Positions 1 to 9,524 of a DNA stretch of 64,000 nt are shown piece after piece. Source of the DNA: Candidatus Hebobacterum abditum (lineage in GTDB: Bacteria; Armatimonadota; Hebobacteria; Hebobacterales; Hebobacteraceae). Position 1 is the first letter of the stretch; each line of letters opens with the position of its first letter. The DNA lies in NCBI GenBank assembly GCA_029821875.1, contig JALGXW010000006.1, positions 1-64,000 on the forward strand, given 5' to 3'. Under the pieces are notes generated by a model. The model saw only the letters and a list, made by a program, of their open reading frames with translations. It ran no database searches and had not been told where the DNA came from. The position numbers were made by a program, and so were the translations under genes.

Positions 1-833
1 CAGAGAGAGATATGGAGCGGGCACTGAGCGTGGCGCGCGGCCTGCCGGAGCGACCGCGCTCGTGGGCGCTTGCGCGCATCGCTGCACTCAGCGCGCGGGA
101 ACGACCCGCCCTCGCGGAGGCCCTGCTGTCGGAGATCGACGCCGATGACGAGACGACCCGGATCGTCCTCTCCGGCATGGCCGAGGCCGACGCGGATCGC
201 GCGTTGCGGCTCGCGAGGTCGCTGCCGGCCGGAGTGCAGCGGGACGCAACGCTTTGCGCGATCGCGCGTGCCATCGCTCCTCGCCTCCTCGAACTCGCCG
301 AGCAGGTGTTGTGGGAGGTGGAGTCGCCGCGCTGGCGCGCCAGGGCCGTGCGGCCGCTGGCGGTGAGCCTGGCGGCCACAGACTGCGACGCGGCAACGGC
401 GCTGCTGGGACTCGTGGTAGATCCGGAGGCGGCCGGCCGCATCCGGGCGGACATAGCCGCAGTTGCTGCAGTTGAGGACCCCGCACTCTCCGTTCCTCTG
501 CTGACGTCCCTCCCGCCGAGCGACTACCGCAACGATGCGGCCCTCCGGGCCGGAGCCGCTGTTCTGCACGAAGGCGGCCCGCCCGAGACGGCAGTGCGGC
601 TAGTCTCCATAGGGCTGCCCCGTGACATCGCAGTGCGATGGCTTCTCCCGGAGCTTGCCCGGGCCCAGACGCGCAGCCCCATCAGCCTGGCCGAACATAT
701 CGTGGCGGAATTCCCGCGAGCAGTCGCCCTGGTGGATCTCGCGAGAGAGATGCTCGACCTCAACGCCGCCGCTCGGCCGGCGCCCGACAGGGCTCGCCAG
801 ATACGCCCCATCGTGGAGTGGGAGGAGCGCTGA
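1..833 (+). CDS. HEAT/armadillo-like helical repeat protein (5' end outside window)
   Basis: The reading frame is open to the left edge, so the gene probably begins upstream; the first ATG in view is at 12 and gives 273 residues. The protein is rich in Ala, Leu and Arg, with recurring helical units of the form 'ALARIA...A..L' and 'A..LL..I', as in HEAT or armadillo-like solenoids. No catalytic motif is visible. Its stop lies one base before the GTG of the secreted propeller gene, so the two are probably translationally coupled. Function unknown; a scaffold or protein-binding role is inferred from the fold only. Confidence 0.6.
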   Translation, partial: ERDMERALSVARGLPERPRSWALARIAALSARERPALAEALLSEIDADDETTRIVLSGMAEADADRALRLARSLPAGVQRDATLCAIARAIAPRLLELAEQVLWEVESPRWRARAVRPLAVSLAATDCDAATALLGLVVDPEAAGRIRADIAAVAAVEDPALSVPLLTSLPPSDYRNDAALRAGAAVLHEGGPPETAVRLVSIGLPRDIAVRWLLPELARAQTRSPISLAEHIVAEFPRAVALVDLAREMLDLNAAARPAPDRARQIRPIVEWEER

Positions 834-834
834 G

Positions 835-2508
835 GTGCGCAGCTCGGCCACGGCAGCGGTCGCGATCCTTGTGCTGGCAGCCGCCTCCGGCGCGTCGGCC
901 AGGGGCATCCGTGTAGTCGAGCGTGCGCCGCACGAGCTGACAGCCCGGATTCCTGAAGCGCAGCCGAACCAGCTCTTCCGAGTCACGTACGACGACGGGC
1001 AGCATCGCTTTGTGTGGGAGAATCTGACTCCCGACTCCACAGGCGCCGTCCGGCTCAGGGATGACAAGCACCTCCGCCCCGAGCACCGTCTCCGCTGCGA
1101 ATCGCGGACCCACGTGGCCGACCCGGTGGTCTTCGATGATCTGCAGAAGGGCGTCGTCGCCGGCAAGCGGCGGCATTCCTTCGGGGTACCGGTGAGCACG
1201 TTCGGCGGACCAGGATACCTAGTTCCCGGCCTCTCAGACTTGAAGCGCGACGACTTCGGCAATCTCTGGCTGTATCTCGACCATCCGCCCTACGCGATCC
1301 TGAAGTATTCGGCGGACCTCACATATGGGTTTGCGCTTCTCCTCCCCGACGCGTGCCTCGCACATGACCTCGACGCGGCCGGCAATCTCTACATCCTCCA
1401 CCGCGACAACTGGGTCTCGAAGCACGGACCCCTCGGCGAGGACGGTGGGGCGTGGGAGCTCCCGCGGGGCCGCGAGCCGGGTGAGTTTATCGCCGCCTCA
1501 GGGATGGCCATCGACCGAGATGGCGGGTGGCTCTACCTCGCTGACGAGAAGCTCGGGCGCGTTCAGCGCTTCGACCTGGCCTTCAACCATCGCCCGATGC
1601 CCGTGACGGTATGGGGCTGGCTGGGCAGAGCAGACCTGGCCTACACGTGCCCCGGCGAGTATGATGAGAAGCTCACGTACTACCAGCTCGATCGGCCGCG
1701 CCAACTCGTACTCGATGGCAGAGGCCGTCTCTTCGTGAGCTGTGAGCACTGGATCAGTAAGTTCGACCTGGCAACCGGACGTCAGCTGTCCTTCGGCCCG
1801 AACCCGGTTCTGGGTTGGGGAGGCACCTTCAGCGACTCGCCGTTCTCCTCCTCTGCCGCCCTCGACGGCCACTGGCAGCGACACTGGCTGGCCGGTATCG
1901 ACGCCGCCGGGAACATCTACGTGGCAGACAGAGAGAATGAGTTCGTTATCAACCCGCGTCTGCAGGTGTTCGACCCCGACGGCGTCGTACTGGGCTCCTT
2001 CGATATCGAAGACGAGTTGACAGACGCCTCTGGCGAGAGAATCTACGTGGCTGCGGTGAGGAGCCTCGTGTCGGGCGCCCGGTTCCTCTACCTTGTTGAC
2101 GCCGCCGGGCGGATCTACCGGGGACCGGACGGCGAGCGCTTGGCCAGCGGAGGGCGGCTCTTCCTGGGCCCGGGTGCGGCCGGCCGCCAATTGGACCTGT
2201 CCCGAGTCAAGGAGGTCCACTTCGACGTCGAACCCCAGGCCTCATACGTGAAGCACCGCTCCCAGGGGAGGGTCCTCGCGCCCCGGCCTGGCGAGTACGG
2301 GACAGGGAACTGCGAAAGGGAGGGGTCATCGACGCTGAGAGACGGTGAGCGCTCTTTGTGGGTCCCGGCCCGCATCGGCGAGCAGTTCGAGGTAGTCCTC
2401 TTCGATGCGGAAGATCGCCTCATACCATCCAGTGACTACCGGATGGAAGTCGAAGACAGTGGGGGGACGTGGCGTGGTGTGACCTTCGTGGCTGAGAGCC
2501 TTCGCTAG
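835..2508 (+). CDS. Secreted NHL/beta-propeller repeat protein
   Basis: The frame is open further left, but GTG 835 is the better start: it has GGAGGAG at 821-827 with a 7 nt spacer, and it places a Sec signal peptide (hydrophobic AVAILVLAAAS, cleavage near ASA) at the N-terminus. The mature protein of about 535 residues has NHL-type blades, with repeats such as 'DDFGNLWLYL', 'DAAGNLYIL', 'DGRGRLFVS' and 'DAAGNIYVADRENE'. A C-terminal region looks like a beta-sandwich. No catalytic residues are evident. It probably acts outside the cytoplasm as a binding or surface protein. Coupled to the preceding helical-repeat gene. Confidence 0.75.
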   Translation: MRSSATAAVAILVLAAASGASARGIRVVERAPHELTARIPEAQPNQLFRVTYDDGQHRFVWENLTPDSTGAVRLRDDKHLRPEHRLRCESRTHVADPVVFDDLQKGVVAGKRRHSFGVPVSTFGGPGYLVPGLSDLKRDDFGNLWLYLDHPPYAILKYSADLTYGFALLLPDACLAHDLDAAGNLYILHRDNWVSKHGPLGEDGGAWELPRGREPGEFIAASGMAIDRDGGWLYLADEKLGRVQRFDLAFNHRPMPVTVWGWLGRADLAYTCPGEYDEKLTYYQLDRPRQLVLDGRGRLFVSCEHWISKFDLATGRQLSFGPNPVLGWGGTFSDSPFSSSAALDGHWQRHWLAGIDAAGNIYVADRENEFVINPRLQVFDPDGVVLGSFDIEDELTDASGERIYVAAVRSLVSGARFLYLVDAAGRIYRGPDGERLASGGRLFLGPGAAGRQLDLSRVKEVHFDVEPQASYVKHRSQGRVLAPRPGEYGTGNCEREGSSTLRDGERSLWVPARIGEQFEVVLFDAEDRLIPSSDYRMEVEDSGGTWRGVTFVAESLR

Positions 2509-2598
2509 AGTCGCCGCGCGCTGCGTTGGGGTGGGCCGAGGCAGGGGCCGCTTCGAAGAGGCAGAAGAGTTCGGCGGACTGGGAGGAGGGATAGCGCA

Positions 2599-3471
2599 AT
2601 GAAGGTGGCGGTCTTCACGGACGAAGTCTCCCAGGAGCTGGACACAGCCCTGAAGCTGGCCGTCCGCTATCGACTGGACGGCGTCGAGCTCCGCACTGTC
2701 TGGAGCAAGCCAGTACAGCACCTCTCCCAGGGCGAGGTCGAGCGCATCCGGGCCTCTCTGGAGGAGCGCGAGCTCGCCTGTGCCGCCATCGCCTCTCCTG
2801 TCTTCAAGTGCGAGCTCGACGACGAGGCGGCGCATCGGGACCACTTGGACTACCTTCGCAGCTGCATCCAGATCGCGAAACATCTCGGAACCGACATCAT
2901 ACGCGTCTTCACCTTCTGGAAGCGCGGGCCGTCCCGGCCGGTGTGGGAGCGAGTGAAGAGGCAGTTCCGGCCGGCCATCCCCATCGCGGAGCAAGAGGGC
3001 GTCGTCCTCGGAGTAGAGAACGAGCATTCGACCTACGTCGCGACTGCCGCCGAGGCAAAGCAGTTCACCGAAGAGATGGACTCTCCGGCCGTTCGCGTGG
3101 TCTGGGACCCGTGCAATGAGGTCTACGCGGAAGAGGGGATCACGCCCTACCCCGACGCCTACGAACTCGTGCGGCCCTCCACGAGCCACGTCCATGTGAA
3201 GGACGCTCTGAAGGACCCGAAGGGGCAGGCGCAGCTGACGCCGGTGGGCGAAGGCATCATCGACTGGAAGGGGCAACTGCTGGACCTGCTGCGAGCAGGT
3301 TACGAGGGGTACGCCTCCTTGGAGACACACTGGCGTCCGCAGGCCCTCCCGGACAACGCCCTCCACCAGCCCGGCGGGGAGGGGTTCTCAGATGTGGGCG
3401 AGTACGCGAGCGATGTCTGCCTGAGTAACCTGATGGAAATCCTGGCGGAGGCCCGCCGCGAGGCGAACTAG
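2599..3471 (+). CDS. Sugar phosphate isomerase/epimerase (xylose isomerase-like TIM barrel)
   Basis: 290 residues, preceded by a purine-rich ribosome site (GGAGGAGGG at 2581-2589). The AP endonuclease 2/xylose isomerase-like TIM barrel is indicated by the start 'MKVAVFTDEVSQ', by 'LGVENEHS' (Glu metal ligand), 'RVVWDPCNE' (Asp), 'SHVHVKDA' (His/Lys) and the terminal 'YASLETHW' (Glu). These acidic and His positions are those that bind the divalent metal in this superfamily. Substrate cannot be read from sequence; family members act on keto-sugars, inosose and hydroxypyruvate-type substrates. Its stop overlaps the stop of the convergent SDR gene. Confidence 0.8.
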   Translation: MKVAVFTDEVSQELDTALKLAVRYRLDGVELRTVWSKPVQHLSQGEVERIRASLEERELACAAIASPVFKCELDDEAAHRDHLDYLRSCIQIAKHLGTDIIRVFTFWKRGPSRPVWERVKRQFRPAIPIAEQEGVVLGVENEHSTYVATAAEAKQFTEEMDSPAVRVVWDPCNEVYAEEGITPYPDAYELVRPSTSHVHVKDALKDPKGQAQLTPVGEGIIDWKGQLLDLLRAGYEGYASLETHWRPQALPDNALHQPGGEGFSDVGEYASDVCLSNLMEILAEARREAN

Positions 3472-4433
3472 GCCTCGAGCCTACGACCGTGCTCGTCGAT
3501 CAGCCCGTCCTCGCGCGCGTAGTCGAAGGGGTCGTCGATTCCCGGCCAGCACCAGTCCCCTTGCCTGGGGTTCTGGCAGAGCCAGCCGAGTGTCAACTCC
3601 AGGCCGTCTCTGGGGATCATGCGGTCCCGGTAGCGCAGCTGGGTCCTCGCCTTTCGAAGGTCGAAGAAGCAGGTGTGGTCATATGGCGTCCGCCAGGCAT
3701 CGCCGGGAACAGAGTAGGCCTCCCATTCGTGATCGAGCGCGCGGGCCACTCCGCGCACAAGCTGCGCCAGCGTATACAGCTTCTCCTCACCCAGGTTGTA
3801 CACGTTCCCGGGCGAACGTGCCGACGTCACTGCTTGTGCGATGCCCCTCGCCAGGTTCTGCACGAAGCCCCGGTGACAGATGTGAAGGCCGGCGTCAGGA
3901 ACCGCGATCCTGGTCCTGCCGTCCAACGCTCTCTTCGCGAAGTACCATTCGGCGCACCGCGGATCCCGAGGCCCGTAGAGCTCCGCTAAGCGAACGATCA
4001 CAGCGGGCGCGCCTTCTCCGATCGCGCGCAGCACGGCCTGGTCGACCTCGACCTGAGCGGCCACCCCCGAGGGCGCGGCCTCAACTGACGCGAGCTCCGT
4101 TTCTTCGTCCACCGGGCACGTCGGCTCCGTGCCGTAGACGACGGCCGAACTCAGGTGAACGGACCGCGAGACGCGTCCCTTGGATGCCGCCAGCGCGATC
4201 CCCGCCTGCTCCGGTCGATCGTGCAGCATATCCACGACGACGTCGGCGCGCCACGACCTGACTGCCGCGACAACGTCCGCCTCCCGGCGCGGGTCCGCGG
4301 CGAACGCCTCAACGCTCTCGCCGAAGTCACAGGGGCCGTCTGCAAGAACGGCTACCTCGCACTTGCGCTCGAGCAGGTCGCGCGCGACGAAGGGCGCTAA
4401 GAAGTCAGTTGCCCCTACCAGTAGGACTCTCAC
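3468..4433 (-). CDS. Extended SDR (NAD-dependent epimerase/dehydratase-like), degenerate active site
   Basis: 321 residues from GTG 4433, chosen over ATG 4439 because GAGG sits 7 nt before the GTG but only 1 nt before the ATG. The fold of an extended short-chain dehydrogenase is clear: N-terminal Rossmann strand, 'SSAVVYG' near residue 95, and 'VRLAELYGPRDPRC'. However, the glycine motif reads G7-A-T-D-F-L-A13, lacking the second and third glycines. The YxxxK dyad position reads G123 ... Q127. It may therefore be a non-catalytic or mechanistically altered homologue. It lies downstream of the phosphatase gene on the same strand, separated by a short hairpin. Confidence 0.75.
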   Translation of the reverse strand: MRVLLVGATDFLAPFVARDLLERKCEVAVLADGPCDFGESVEAFAADPRREADVVAAVRSWRADVVVDMLHDRPEQAGIALAASKGRVSRSVHLSSAVVYGTEPTCPVDEETELASVEAAPSGVAAQVEVDQAVLRAIGEGAPAVIVRLAELYGPRDPRCAEWYFAKRALDGRTRIAVPDAGLHICHRGFVQNLARGIAQAVTSARSPGNVYNLGEEKLYTLAQLVRGVARALDHEWEAYSVPGDAWRTPYDHTCFFDLRKARTQLRYRDRMIPRDGLELTLGWLCQNPRQGDWCWPGIDDPFDYAREDGLIDEHGRRLEA

Positions 4434-4445
4434 GAGCATGCCTCG

Positions 4446-4460
4446 CGGGCCGTCGGCCCG
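4446..4460. other. Short perfect hairpin between phosphatase and SDR genes
   Basis: Six-base stem CGGGCC/GGCCCG around a GTC loop. It lies between two same-strand genes and has no following T-run on either strand, so it is not a convincing intrinsic terminator. It could slow polymerase, protect RNA ends or be chance in GC-rich DNA. Confidence 0.35.
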
Positions 4461-4463
4461 GGC

Positions 4464-5525
4464 TCACTTAGGGAAGCTGCCGAGCCCCACCACCTCGGCC
4501 ATCCGCTTCGGAACGTCGGTGTTGTCGATCTCGCCGCTGAACTGCTGGCCCCCGGGGCCGAAGGCGAGGACGCGAACCGGCGTGCCCGTGTGGCCGCCCG
4601 TGGTGAAGGTGGTGTCGGGCTGCAGGCCGCCGGTCTCGTGGTCGGCCGTCACCACCACGAGGGTCGCACCGTCCTCGCGCGCGAAATCAAGCGCGGTCAC
4701 AACCGCGGCGTCGAGCATTCGCACTCGCTCGATGGCCGCGTCGAGGTCGTGGCCGTGGCACTCCCAGTCGATCCGGGCCTCCTCCACGATGAGCAAGAAG
4801 CCCTTTGGATTCTTGCTGAGACGGGCGAGGGCGGCGGACACCATCTCTGCAAGCGATGGCCCCGTGTCGTCCTCGAAGAGCCCCACGATCCTGTCGCCCT
4901 TCGCCTGTCGCAGCTCGTCCCCAGTGAAGACCACTTCATAGCCGCTCTCACGCATTTCGGCGATCAGGTCTCTCCCATCCTCGCGGTCCCCGCCAGCGGA
5001 CTTCGGAAGGAACCACCCCTTCCAGAACCCCAGCATCACGTCCACGCCTGATTCGGTAACCTGTGCGGCAATCGGCGAACGATCGCCGCGGCTTTCCACG
5101 TGGGCCGCGAAGCTGGCGGGGGTCCCGCCATGGAGCGCGTCCGTGGTGATGATGCCTGTGCTCTTGCCCGCCGACCGCGCTCGCTCGACTACGCTCTCCA
5201 ACCGGCTTCCGTCCGGGGATACGCCCACCATGCCGTTGTTCGTCTTGTAGCCGGTTGCCAGCGCGGTCGCGGCGGCGGCCGAGTCGGTCACAGCCCGGTC
5301 GGCGGAGTGAGTCGTCACAATGCCCGAGTATGGCATACGCTCCATTGCGAGTGGGCCGCCGTGGGCCCTGCGCGCGACGTGTATCTGGAGCGGACCCATG
5401 CCGTCCCCGATCAGCAGTATCGCGCTATCTGCTGCTTCCTCGCCGCACACCGGTGCAGCGCACGCGGACCACAGCAGCCCCGCGCACAACAAGCCCAATA
5501 CCAGTCCGGTAACGTTGAAACGCAT
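4464..5525 (-). CDS. Alkaline phosphatase (PhoA superfamily), exported
   Basis: 353 residues, ATG preceded by GGAGGG at 8 nt. An N-terminal signal sequence ends around residues 20-28, with a Cys-containing tail (WSAC, PVC) that fits a lipobox only poorly, so soluble periplasmic or lipoprotein are both possible. PhoA motifs are complete in order: 'LLIGDGMG' (Asp41 metal ligand), '[12 protein letters not shown]' (Ser82 nucleophile), '[13 protein letters not shown]', 'TADHETGG' and 'GGHTG' (metal ligands). It hydrolyses phosphate monoesters, presumably to scavenge phosphate. The gene is divergent from the isocitrate dehydrogenase. Confidence 0.9.
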   Translation of the reverse strand: MRFNVTGLVLGLLCAGLLWSACAAPVCGEEAADSAILLIGDGMGPLQIHVARRAHGGPLAMERMPYSGIVTTHSADRAVTDSAAAATALATGYKTNNGMVGVSPDGSRLESVVERARSAGKSTGIITTDALHGGTPASFAAHVESRGDRSPIAAQVTESGVDVMLGFWKGWFLPKSAGGDREDGRDLIAEMRESGYEVVFTGDELRQAKGDRIVGLFEDDTGPSLAEMVSAALARLSKNPKGFLLIVEEARIDWECHGHDLDAAIERVRMLDAAVVTALDFAREDGATLVVVTADHETGGLQPDTTFTTGGHTGTPVRVLAFGPGGQQFSGEIDNTDVPKRMAEVVGLGSFPK

Positions 5526-5657
5526 TGGCTGACCCTCCAGGAACTCGCTCTACGGCAAGGCTCGACCTTCGCCGAACGGGACTGGAATCCTGCCTTCGCC
5601 TTTCAGGCAAAGGCTTTCTTGAATATCCCCGGCGTTATGTCGACCTCCGGGTGTTTC

Positions 5658-5666
5658 TGCTATAAT
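5658..5666 (+). promoter_or_regulatory. Extended -10 promoter for isocitrate dehydrogenase gene
   Basis: TGCTATAAT is a perfect extended -10 (TG-N-TATAAT), 36 nt before the ATG at 5703. No good -35 hexamer is placed at 17-18 nt upstream, which is usual for extended -10 promoters. The match stands out because surrounding DNA is GC-rich. Confidence 0.55.
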
Positions 5667-5702
5667 CGATGCTCACGCTCACCGCGAGGAGGACTGAACT
5701 CA

Positions 5703-6779
5703 ATGACTCACACTGTGACGCTCGTCCCCGGCGACGGCGTCGGACCAGAGCTGACCGCAGCCGCACAGCGCGTGCTGGACGCGAGTGGCGCCAGCATCGA
5801 GTGGGAGGTGCAGGAGGCCGGGCTGGCAGTTATGGAGGAAGAGGGCACGCCACTGCCGGAGCGCGTCCTAGAGTCCGTTCGCCGCAACAAGGTGGCCCTG
5901 AAGGGGCCGATCACGACGCCCCGAGGAGGAGGGTTCCGGTCTGTCAACGTCGCTCTGCGCAAATCGCTTGACCTCTACGCGTGCCTCCGCCCGTGCAAGC
6001 ACTACCCGGGAGTACGGACGCGCTTCGAGGACGTGGACCTCGTCGTCGTTCGGGAGAACACGGAGGATCTGTACGCCGGAGTGGAGTTCGACGCGGGCAG
6101 CGAGGAGGCGAGGCAGGTCATCGCCCTCTCCGCCGGCCGGATTCGAGACGACGCTGCGATCTCCATCAAGCCTATTTCCGGCTTCGCCTCCGAGCGCATC
6201 GTCGATTTCGCGTTCGGCTATGCCCGAGACAACGGACGCCGCAAGGTGACCGCGGTCGCCAAGGACAACATCATGAAGGCGACCGACGGCCTCTTCTATC
6301 GCACGGCTCGCGAGGTGGCGAAGCGTTACGCCGGGCAGGTCGAATATGACGAGTGGCTGGTGGACGCGATGTGCATGCAGCTGGTGCAGAAGCCTGAGCT
6401 GTACGACGTGCTTGTCATGCCCAACCTCTACGGCGACATACTCTCCGATCTCTGCGCCGGGCTCGCGGGCGGACTCGGTGTCGCCCCCGGTGCGAACCTC
6501 GGCGACGAGGTTGCTCTGTTCGAGCCCATTCACGGTTCCGCGCCGAAGTACACAGGGCAGAACAAAGTCAACCCGACGGCACTGATCCTGTCGGGGGTGC
6601 TGATGCTTCGGCATCTGGGCGAGAGGGAAGCGGCCGATCGCGTGGAGAACGCCGTCGCCGCAATCATCGCTGAGGGCAAGTCCGTGACCCATGACCTGAA
6701 GCCGACGCGGGACGATCCGACCGCGGTTGGCACAAGCGAGATGGCTGACGCGATAGTGGCCAGGATGGAAGCATCCTGA
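5703..6779 (+). CDS. icd: Isocitrate dehydrogenase (short, about 358-residue type)
   Basis: ATG 5703 with a purine-rich GAGGAGGA upstream is preferred over any earlier in-frame start, because the family begins '[13 protein letters not shown]'. Isocitrate-binding residues are present: '[24 protein letters not shown]' supplies the Ser, Asn and Arg of the phosphorylatable loop, and '[12 protein letters not shown]' continues it; '[10 protein letters not shown]' binds metal. It converts isocitrate to 2-oxoglutarate and CO2 in the cytoplasm. Coenzyme choice is ambiguous: the NADP-type 'PKY' is present, but the positions matching E. coli Tyr391 and Arg395 read His and Pro. Not leuB or homoisocitrate dehydrogenase by the substrate loop. 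Confidence 0.85.
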   Translation: MTHTVTLVPGDGVGPELTAAAQRVLDASGASIEWEVQEAGLAVMEEEGTPLPERVLESVRRNKVALKGPITTPRGGGFRSVNVALRKSLDLYACLRPCKHYPGVRTRFEDVDLVVVRENTEDLYAGVEFDAGSEEARQVIALSAGRIRDDAAISIKPISGFASERIVDFAFGYARDNGRRKVTAVAKDNIMKATDGLFYRTAREVAKRYAGQVEYDEWLVDAMCMQLVQKPELYDVLVMPNLYGDILSDLCAGLAGGLGVAPGANLGDEVALFEPIHGSAPKYTGQNKVNPTALILSGVLMLRHLGEREAADRVENAVAAIIAEGKSVTHDLKPTRDDPTAVGTSEMADAIVARMEAS

Positions 6780-6796
6780 GAAGGGTTGCGCACAAG

Positions 6797-8008
6797 ATGG
6801 CTCAGGTAGGCATCGCTCATAGTGCCAGCTTGCACGACACCGGCGCCATCCGCGACGCGGTGCGCCGCGCCATCGACTTGGTGTGTGACCTCCGCGACAT
6901 CGTACGACCCGGCCAGACAGTCGTCTTGAAGCCGAATGTCTTCGCGCCAAGGCCGGCGCCGACGACGACCGATCCGCGAGTCGTTGTCGCAGTCGGGGAG
7001 CTGTGCCGGGAGGCGGGAGCGAGGCAAGTCGTGATCGCGGAGGGGCGGAGCATCTCGACCGCGCGCTACCGGAAAGGCGCCAGCACCACGAGGGGATGCT
7101 TCGAAGCCACCGGCATGGCGCAGGCCGTCTCGGAGGCCGGCTTCGAGATCGTCTACCTAGAGGAAGATGAGTTCCGCGAGGTCGACATCCCGGGTGGGCA
7201 GGTCCTCTGCAAAGCGAGCGTGCCGAAGACGATCCTCGAGGCCGATGTCTTCATCAACATGCCGGTGATGAAGATACACAGCCTGACCCTGGTGACTCTC
7301 GCCATCAAGAACCTCCATGGCATCGTTTCCGATTACGACAAGCTCTACAAGCACTGCTATCGGGAGCTCGCGCTGGCGCGGAAGCTCTCCGATATTCTGC
7401 GCATCCGACGCGTCGATCTCAATGTCATGGACGCTCTTCTCGGGCAGGAGGCGGACCACGCAACAGACGGCCGGCCTGTGGAGATGGGTCTCGTCCTCGC
7501 CAGCCGCGACGCCGTGGCGATGGACGCCATCGCCGGCCTGGTCATGGGGATCGACCCCGCAGAAGTGGATACGACGCGACTTGCCGCGGAGGCCGGCCTC
7601 GGCGAGGCCGATCCCGAGCGTATCGAAGTCCTAGGTGAGTCGGTGGAAGCTGTGAAGCGCCCGTTTGAGCGACCCGATGTCGAGCTCTCGGAGGCGAAGT
7701 TCCCCGGGCTCCGGCTCCACGCGGGCGACTACTGCCTGTCCTGCGCCTACTACATCCGGCGCGGCCTGGACAGGCTCAGGCAGGAGGGCCTGCTCGACGA
7801 AGGCCATCCCCTGGCCATCGTCGTGGGGAAGGACCCCGACGTGCCCGATGACCTCTCGTGTCCGGTGGCGATCCTCGGCGACTGCGCCCTCGAGTCGTCG
7901 AGCGCGAAGCCGCTTCGCGATCGACTGCTGCTCCGCGGGAAGCTGAACACCGTCTACGCCTGCCCACCGATGGAGTTCCGGATTCGAGCCGCGGACATGC
8001 TGGACTAA
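6797..8008 (+). CDS. DUF362 family protein
   Basis: 403 residues, 17 nt after the isocitrate dehydrogenase stop and probably co-transcribed. The DUF362 signature is visible as 'VKPNVF'-like 'VVLKPNVFAP', 'VVIAEGR', 'FINMPVMKIHSLTLVTLAIKNLHG' spread over two segments, and 'VMDALLGQEA'. Some DUF362 proteins carry ferredoxin domains; here only a single CxxC ('YCLSCAYY') is seen near residue 315 and no 4Fe-4S cluster motif. Biochemical role of the family is unknown. The neighbours suggest a part in acid or sugar metabolism, but this is only an inference. Confidence 0.8.
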   Translation: MAQVGIAHSASLHDTGAIRDAVRRAIDLVCDLRDIVRPGQTVVLKPNVFAPRPAPTTTDPRVVVAVGELCREAGARQVVIAEGRSISTARYRKGASTTRGCFEATGMAQAVSEAGFEIVYLEEDEFREVDIPGGQVLCKASVPKTILEADVFINMPVMKIHSLTLVTLAIKNLHGIVSDYDKLYKHCYRELALARKLSDILRIRRVDLNVMDALLGQEADHATDGRPVEMGLVLASRDAVAMDAIAGLVMGIDPAEVDTTRLAAEAGLGEADPERIEVLGESVEAVKRPFERPDVELSEAKFPGLRLHAGDYCLSCAYYIRRGLDRLRQEGLLDEGHPLAIVVGKDPDVPDDLSCPVAILGDCALESSSAKPLRDRLLLRGKLNTVYACPPMEFRIRAADMLD

Positions 8009-8019
8009 CTGCAAGGCAC

Positions 8020-8033
8020 GGCGGCGCGCCGCC
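8020..8033. other. 14-base perfect palindrome
   Basis: GGCGGCGCGCCGCC is fully self-complementary and lies in the 44 nt gap between the DUF362 and enolase-superfamily genes. There is no T-run, so it is not a standard terminator. It may be a regulator site, but GC-only palindromes are expected now and then in such DNA. Confidence 0.3.
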
Positions 8034-8052
8034 TGTCCACAGGCATGTGATC

Positions 8053-9489
8053 ATGATCACTGATATCAAGGTCCACGAGGTCCAGACGTTTCTCGTCCCA
8101 GCGGCCTGCCGCACCCCGCTTAGCTTCGGCGCAGTCGTCGTCGAGGAGCTCCCGATAGGGTACGCGAGCGCAACCGTGGAGAACCGCGCCGGCGAGGTCG
8201 CGACCGGCTGGGGAGCCATGTTCCTCATGGACCTCTGGGCATGGCCCTCTTCACGGGCGAGTCACGAGCAGAAGAACAAGCTGATGTGCGACCTGCTCGA
8301 GGCCTATGCTCACGCCGTGACAGACGGGGGCGACTTCGCACACCCGCTGGCGGTATTCCTGGATCGCGAGGAAGATCTCAGAAGGGCGAACCGGGAGCTG
8401 TGCGATCGGCTTACGCCGGGCGAGGAAATGCCTTTCCTCGGGGCGCTCGTCGCGGCCAGCCCGGTGGATCACGCGCTCCACGACGCGTTCGGGAACGTCA
8501 ACGGGATGGACTCCTACCTGGGGTACGGACCGGACCACATGTCGTTCGACTTATCGCGCTACTTGGGGCGGGAGTTCGCTGCCGTGTATCCCTCGCAGTT
8601 CCTGCGGGAAGCATACTCCCCGCAGATCCCCATCTTCCACCTCGTGGGCGGGCTCGACATCCTTCGCCGGACGGGGGTGCCCGAAGAGCATCTGGAGGAT
8701 GGCCTTCCGAACTCGCTCGAGGAGTGGATCGAGCGGGACGGGGTCTTCTGTCTGAAGGTGAAGCTGCGCGGCAAGGACATGGACTGGGATCTCGAGAGGA
8801 CTATCGCCGTCTCCCAGGTCTATCACGACACTAGAGGAGCGACCAAGCAAGACCTGGCCGAGAGCCCTTTCCTGACTGCTGACTTCAACGAGCAGTGTGA
8901 GTCCCCGGACTACGTCACGGAGTACCTCGGGCGGCTGCGCGAGCAGAGCCCTGCTGCGTTCTCAGAGCTGCTGTATATCGAGCAGCCGACAGAGCGCGAC
9001 CTCCTCGCCCACCGGTGGGACATGCGCGGCATCTCGGACCCAAAGCCGGTCCTCGTCGATGAAAGTCTGACCTCGGTCGATGACCTACGGCTGGCCGTGG
9101 AGCTCGGTTGGTCGGGGATAGCCCTGAAGAGCTGCAAGTGCCTCTCATCCGATCTTATGTTGCTCTGCGCGGCGGAGCAAGCGGGGATTCCGTATGCAAT
9201 TCAGGACTTGACCAATCCCTCGCTGGCCCTCATCGAGAGTGTCGGCCTTGCGGCGAGAACCGACCCGATCAAGGGAGTTGAGACGAACTCCCGCCAGTTC
9301 TTCCCGCAGGCGAATCACCTTATAGGGAAGGCGCATTCGGGGCTGTGCGAGATACGCGACGGCTATGCCCGGACGGCGTCGATATCAGGCACGGGCCTCG
9401 GGTTCCAGATCGAACACATGCGCGGATTCACGAACTATGTCCAAGAGGCCGACGCGGTCTTCCGCGGTGCACGCCCCGACAATGAATGA
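8053..9489 (+). CDS. Enolase superfamily enzyme (mandelate racemase/muconate lactonizing-like)
   Basis: 478 residues from ATG 8053 (GTG 8047 also possible; no strong ribosome site). Active-site series of the muconate-lactonizing subgroup is present: 'CLKVKLRGKD' (KxK), 'TADFNEQ' (Asp), 'YIEQP' (Glu), 'VLVDES' (Asp/Glu) and 'IALKSCK' (Lys). These residues hold Mg2+ and abstract the alpha proton of a carboxylate. The protein is longer than the usual 360-400 residues because of an N-terminal extension of the capping domain (roughly residues 40-150). Substrate unknown; an acid-sugar dehydratase or cycloisomerase is likely. Follows DUF362 in the same direction. Confidence 0.8.
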   Translation: MITDIKVHEVQTFLVPAACRTPLSFGAVVVEELPIGYASATVENRAGEVATGWGAMFLMDLWAWPSSRASHEQKNKLMCDLLEAYAHAVTDGGDFAHPLAVFLDREEDLRRANRELCDRLTPGEEMPFLGALVAASPVDHALHDAFGNVNGMDSYLGYGPDHMSFDLSRYLGREFAAVYPSQFLREAYSPQIPIFHLVGGLDILRRTGVPEEHLEDGLPNSLEEWIERDGVFCLKVKLRGKDMDWDLERTIAVSQVYHDTRGATKQDLAESPFLTADFNEQCESPDYVTEYLGRLREQSPAAFSELLYIEQPTERDLLAHRWDMRGISDPKPVLVDESLTSVDDLRLAVELGWSGIALKSCKCLSSDLMLLCAAEQAGIPYAIQDLTNPSLALIESVGLAARTDPIKGVETNSRQFFPQANHLIGKAHSGLCEIRDGYARTASISGTGLGFQIEHMRGFTNYVQEADAVFRGARPDNE

Positions 9490-9524
9490 CGCAGCGCGCG
9501 GCCGCTGATTGCCCTCCTCGTGGG

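Noticed and set aside
8020-8033. GC-only palindrome as an intrinsic terminator
   Set aside because: There is no T-run on either strand; kept only as a structural note.
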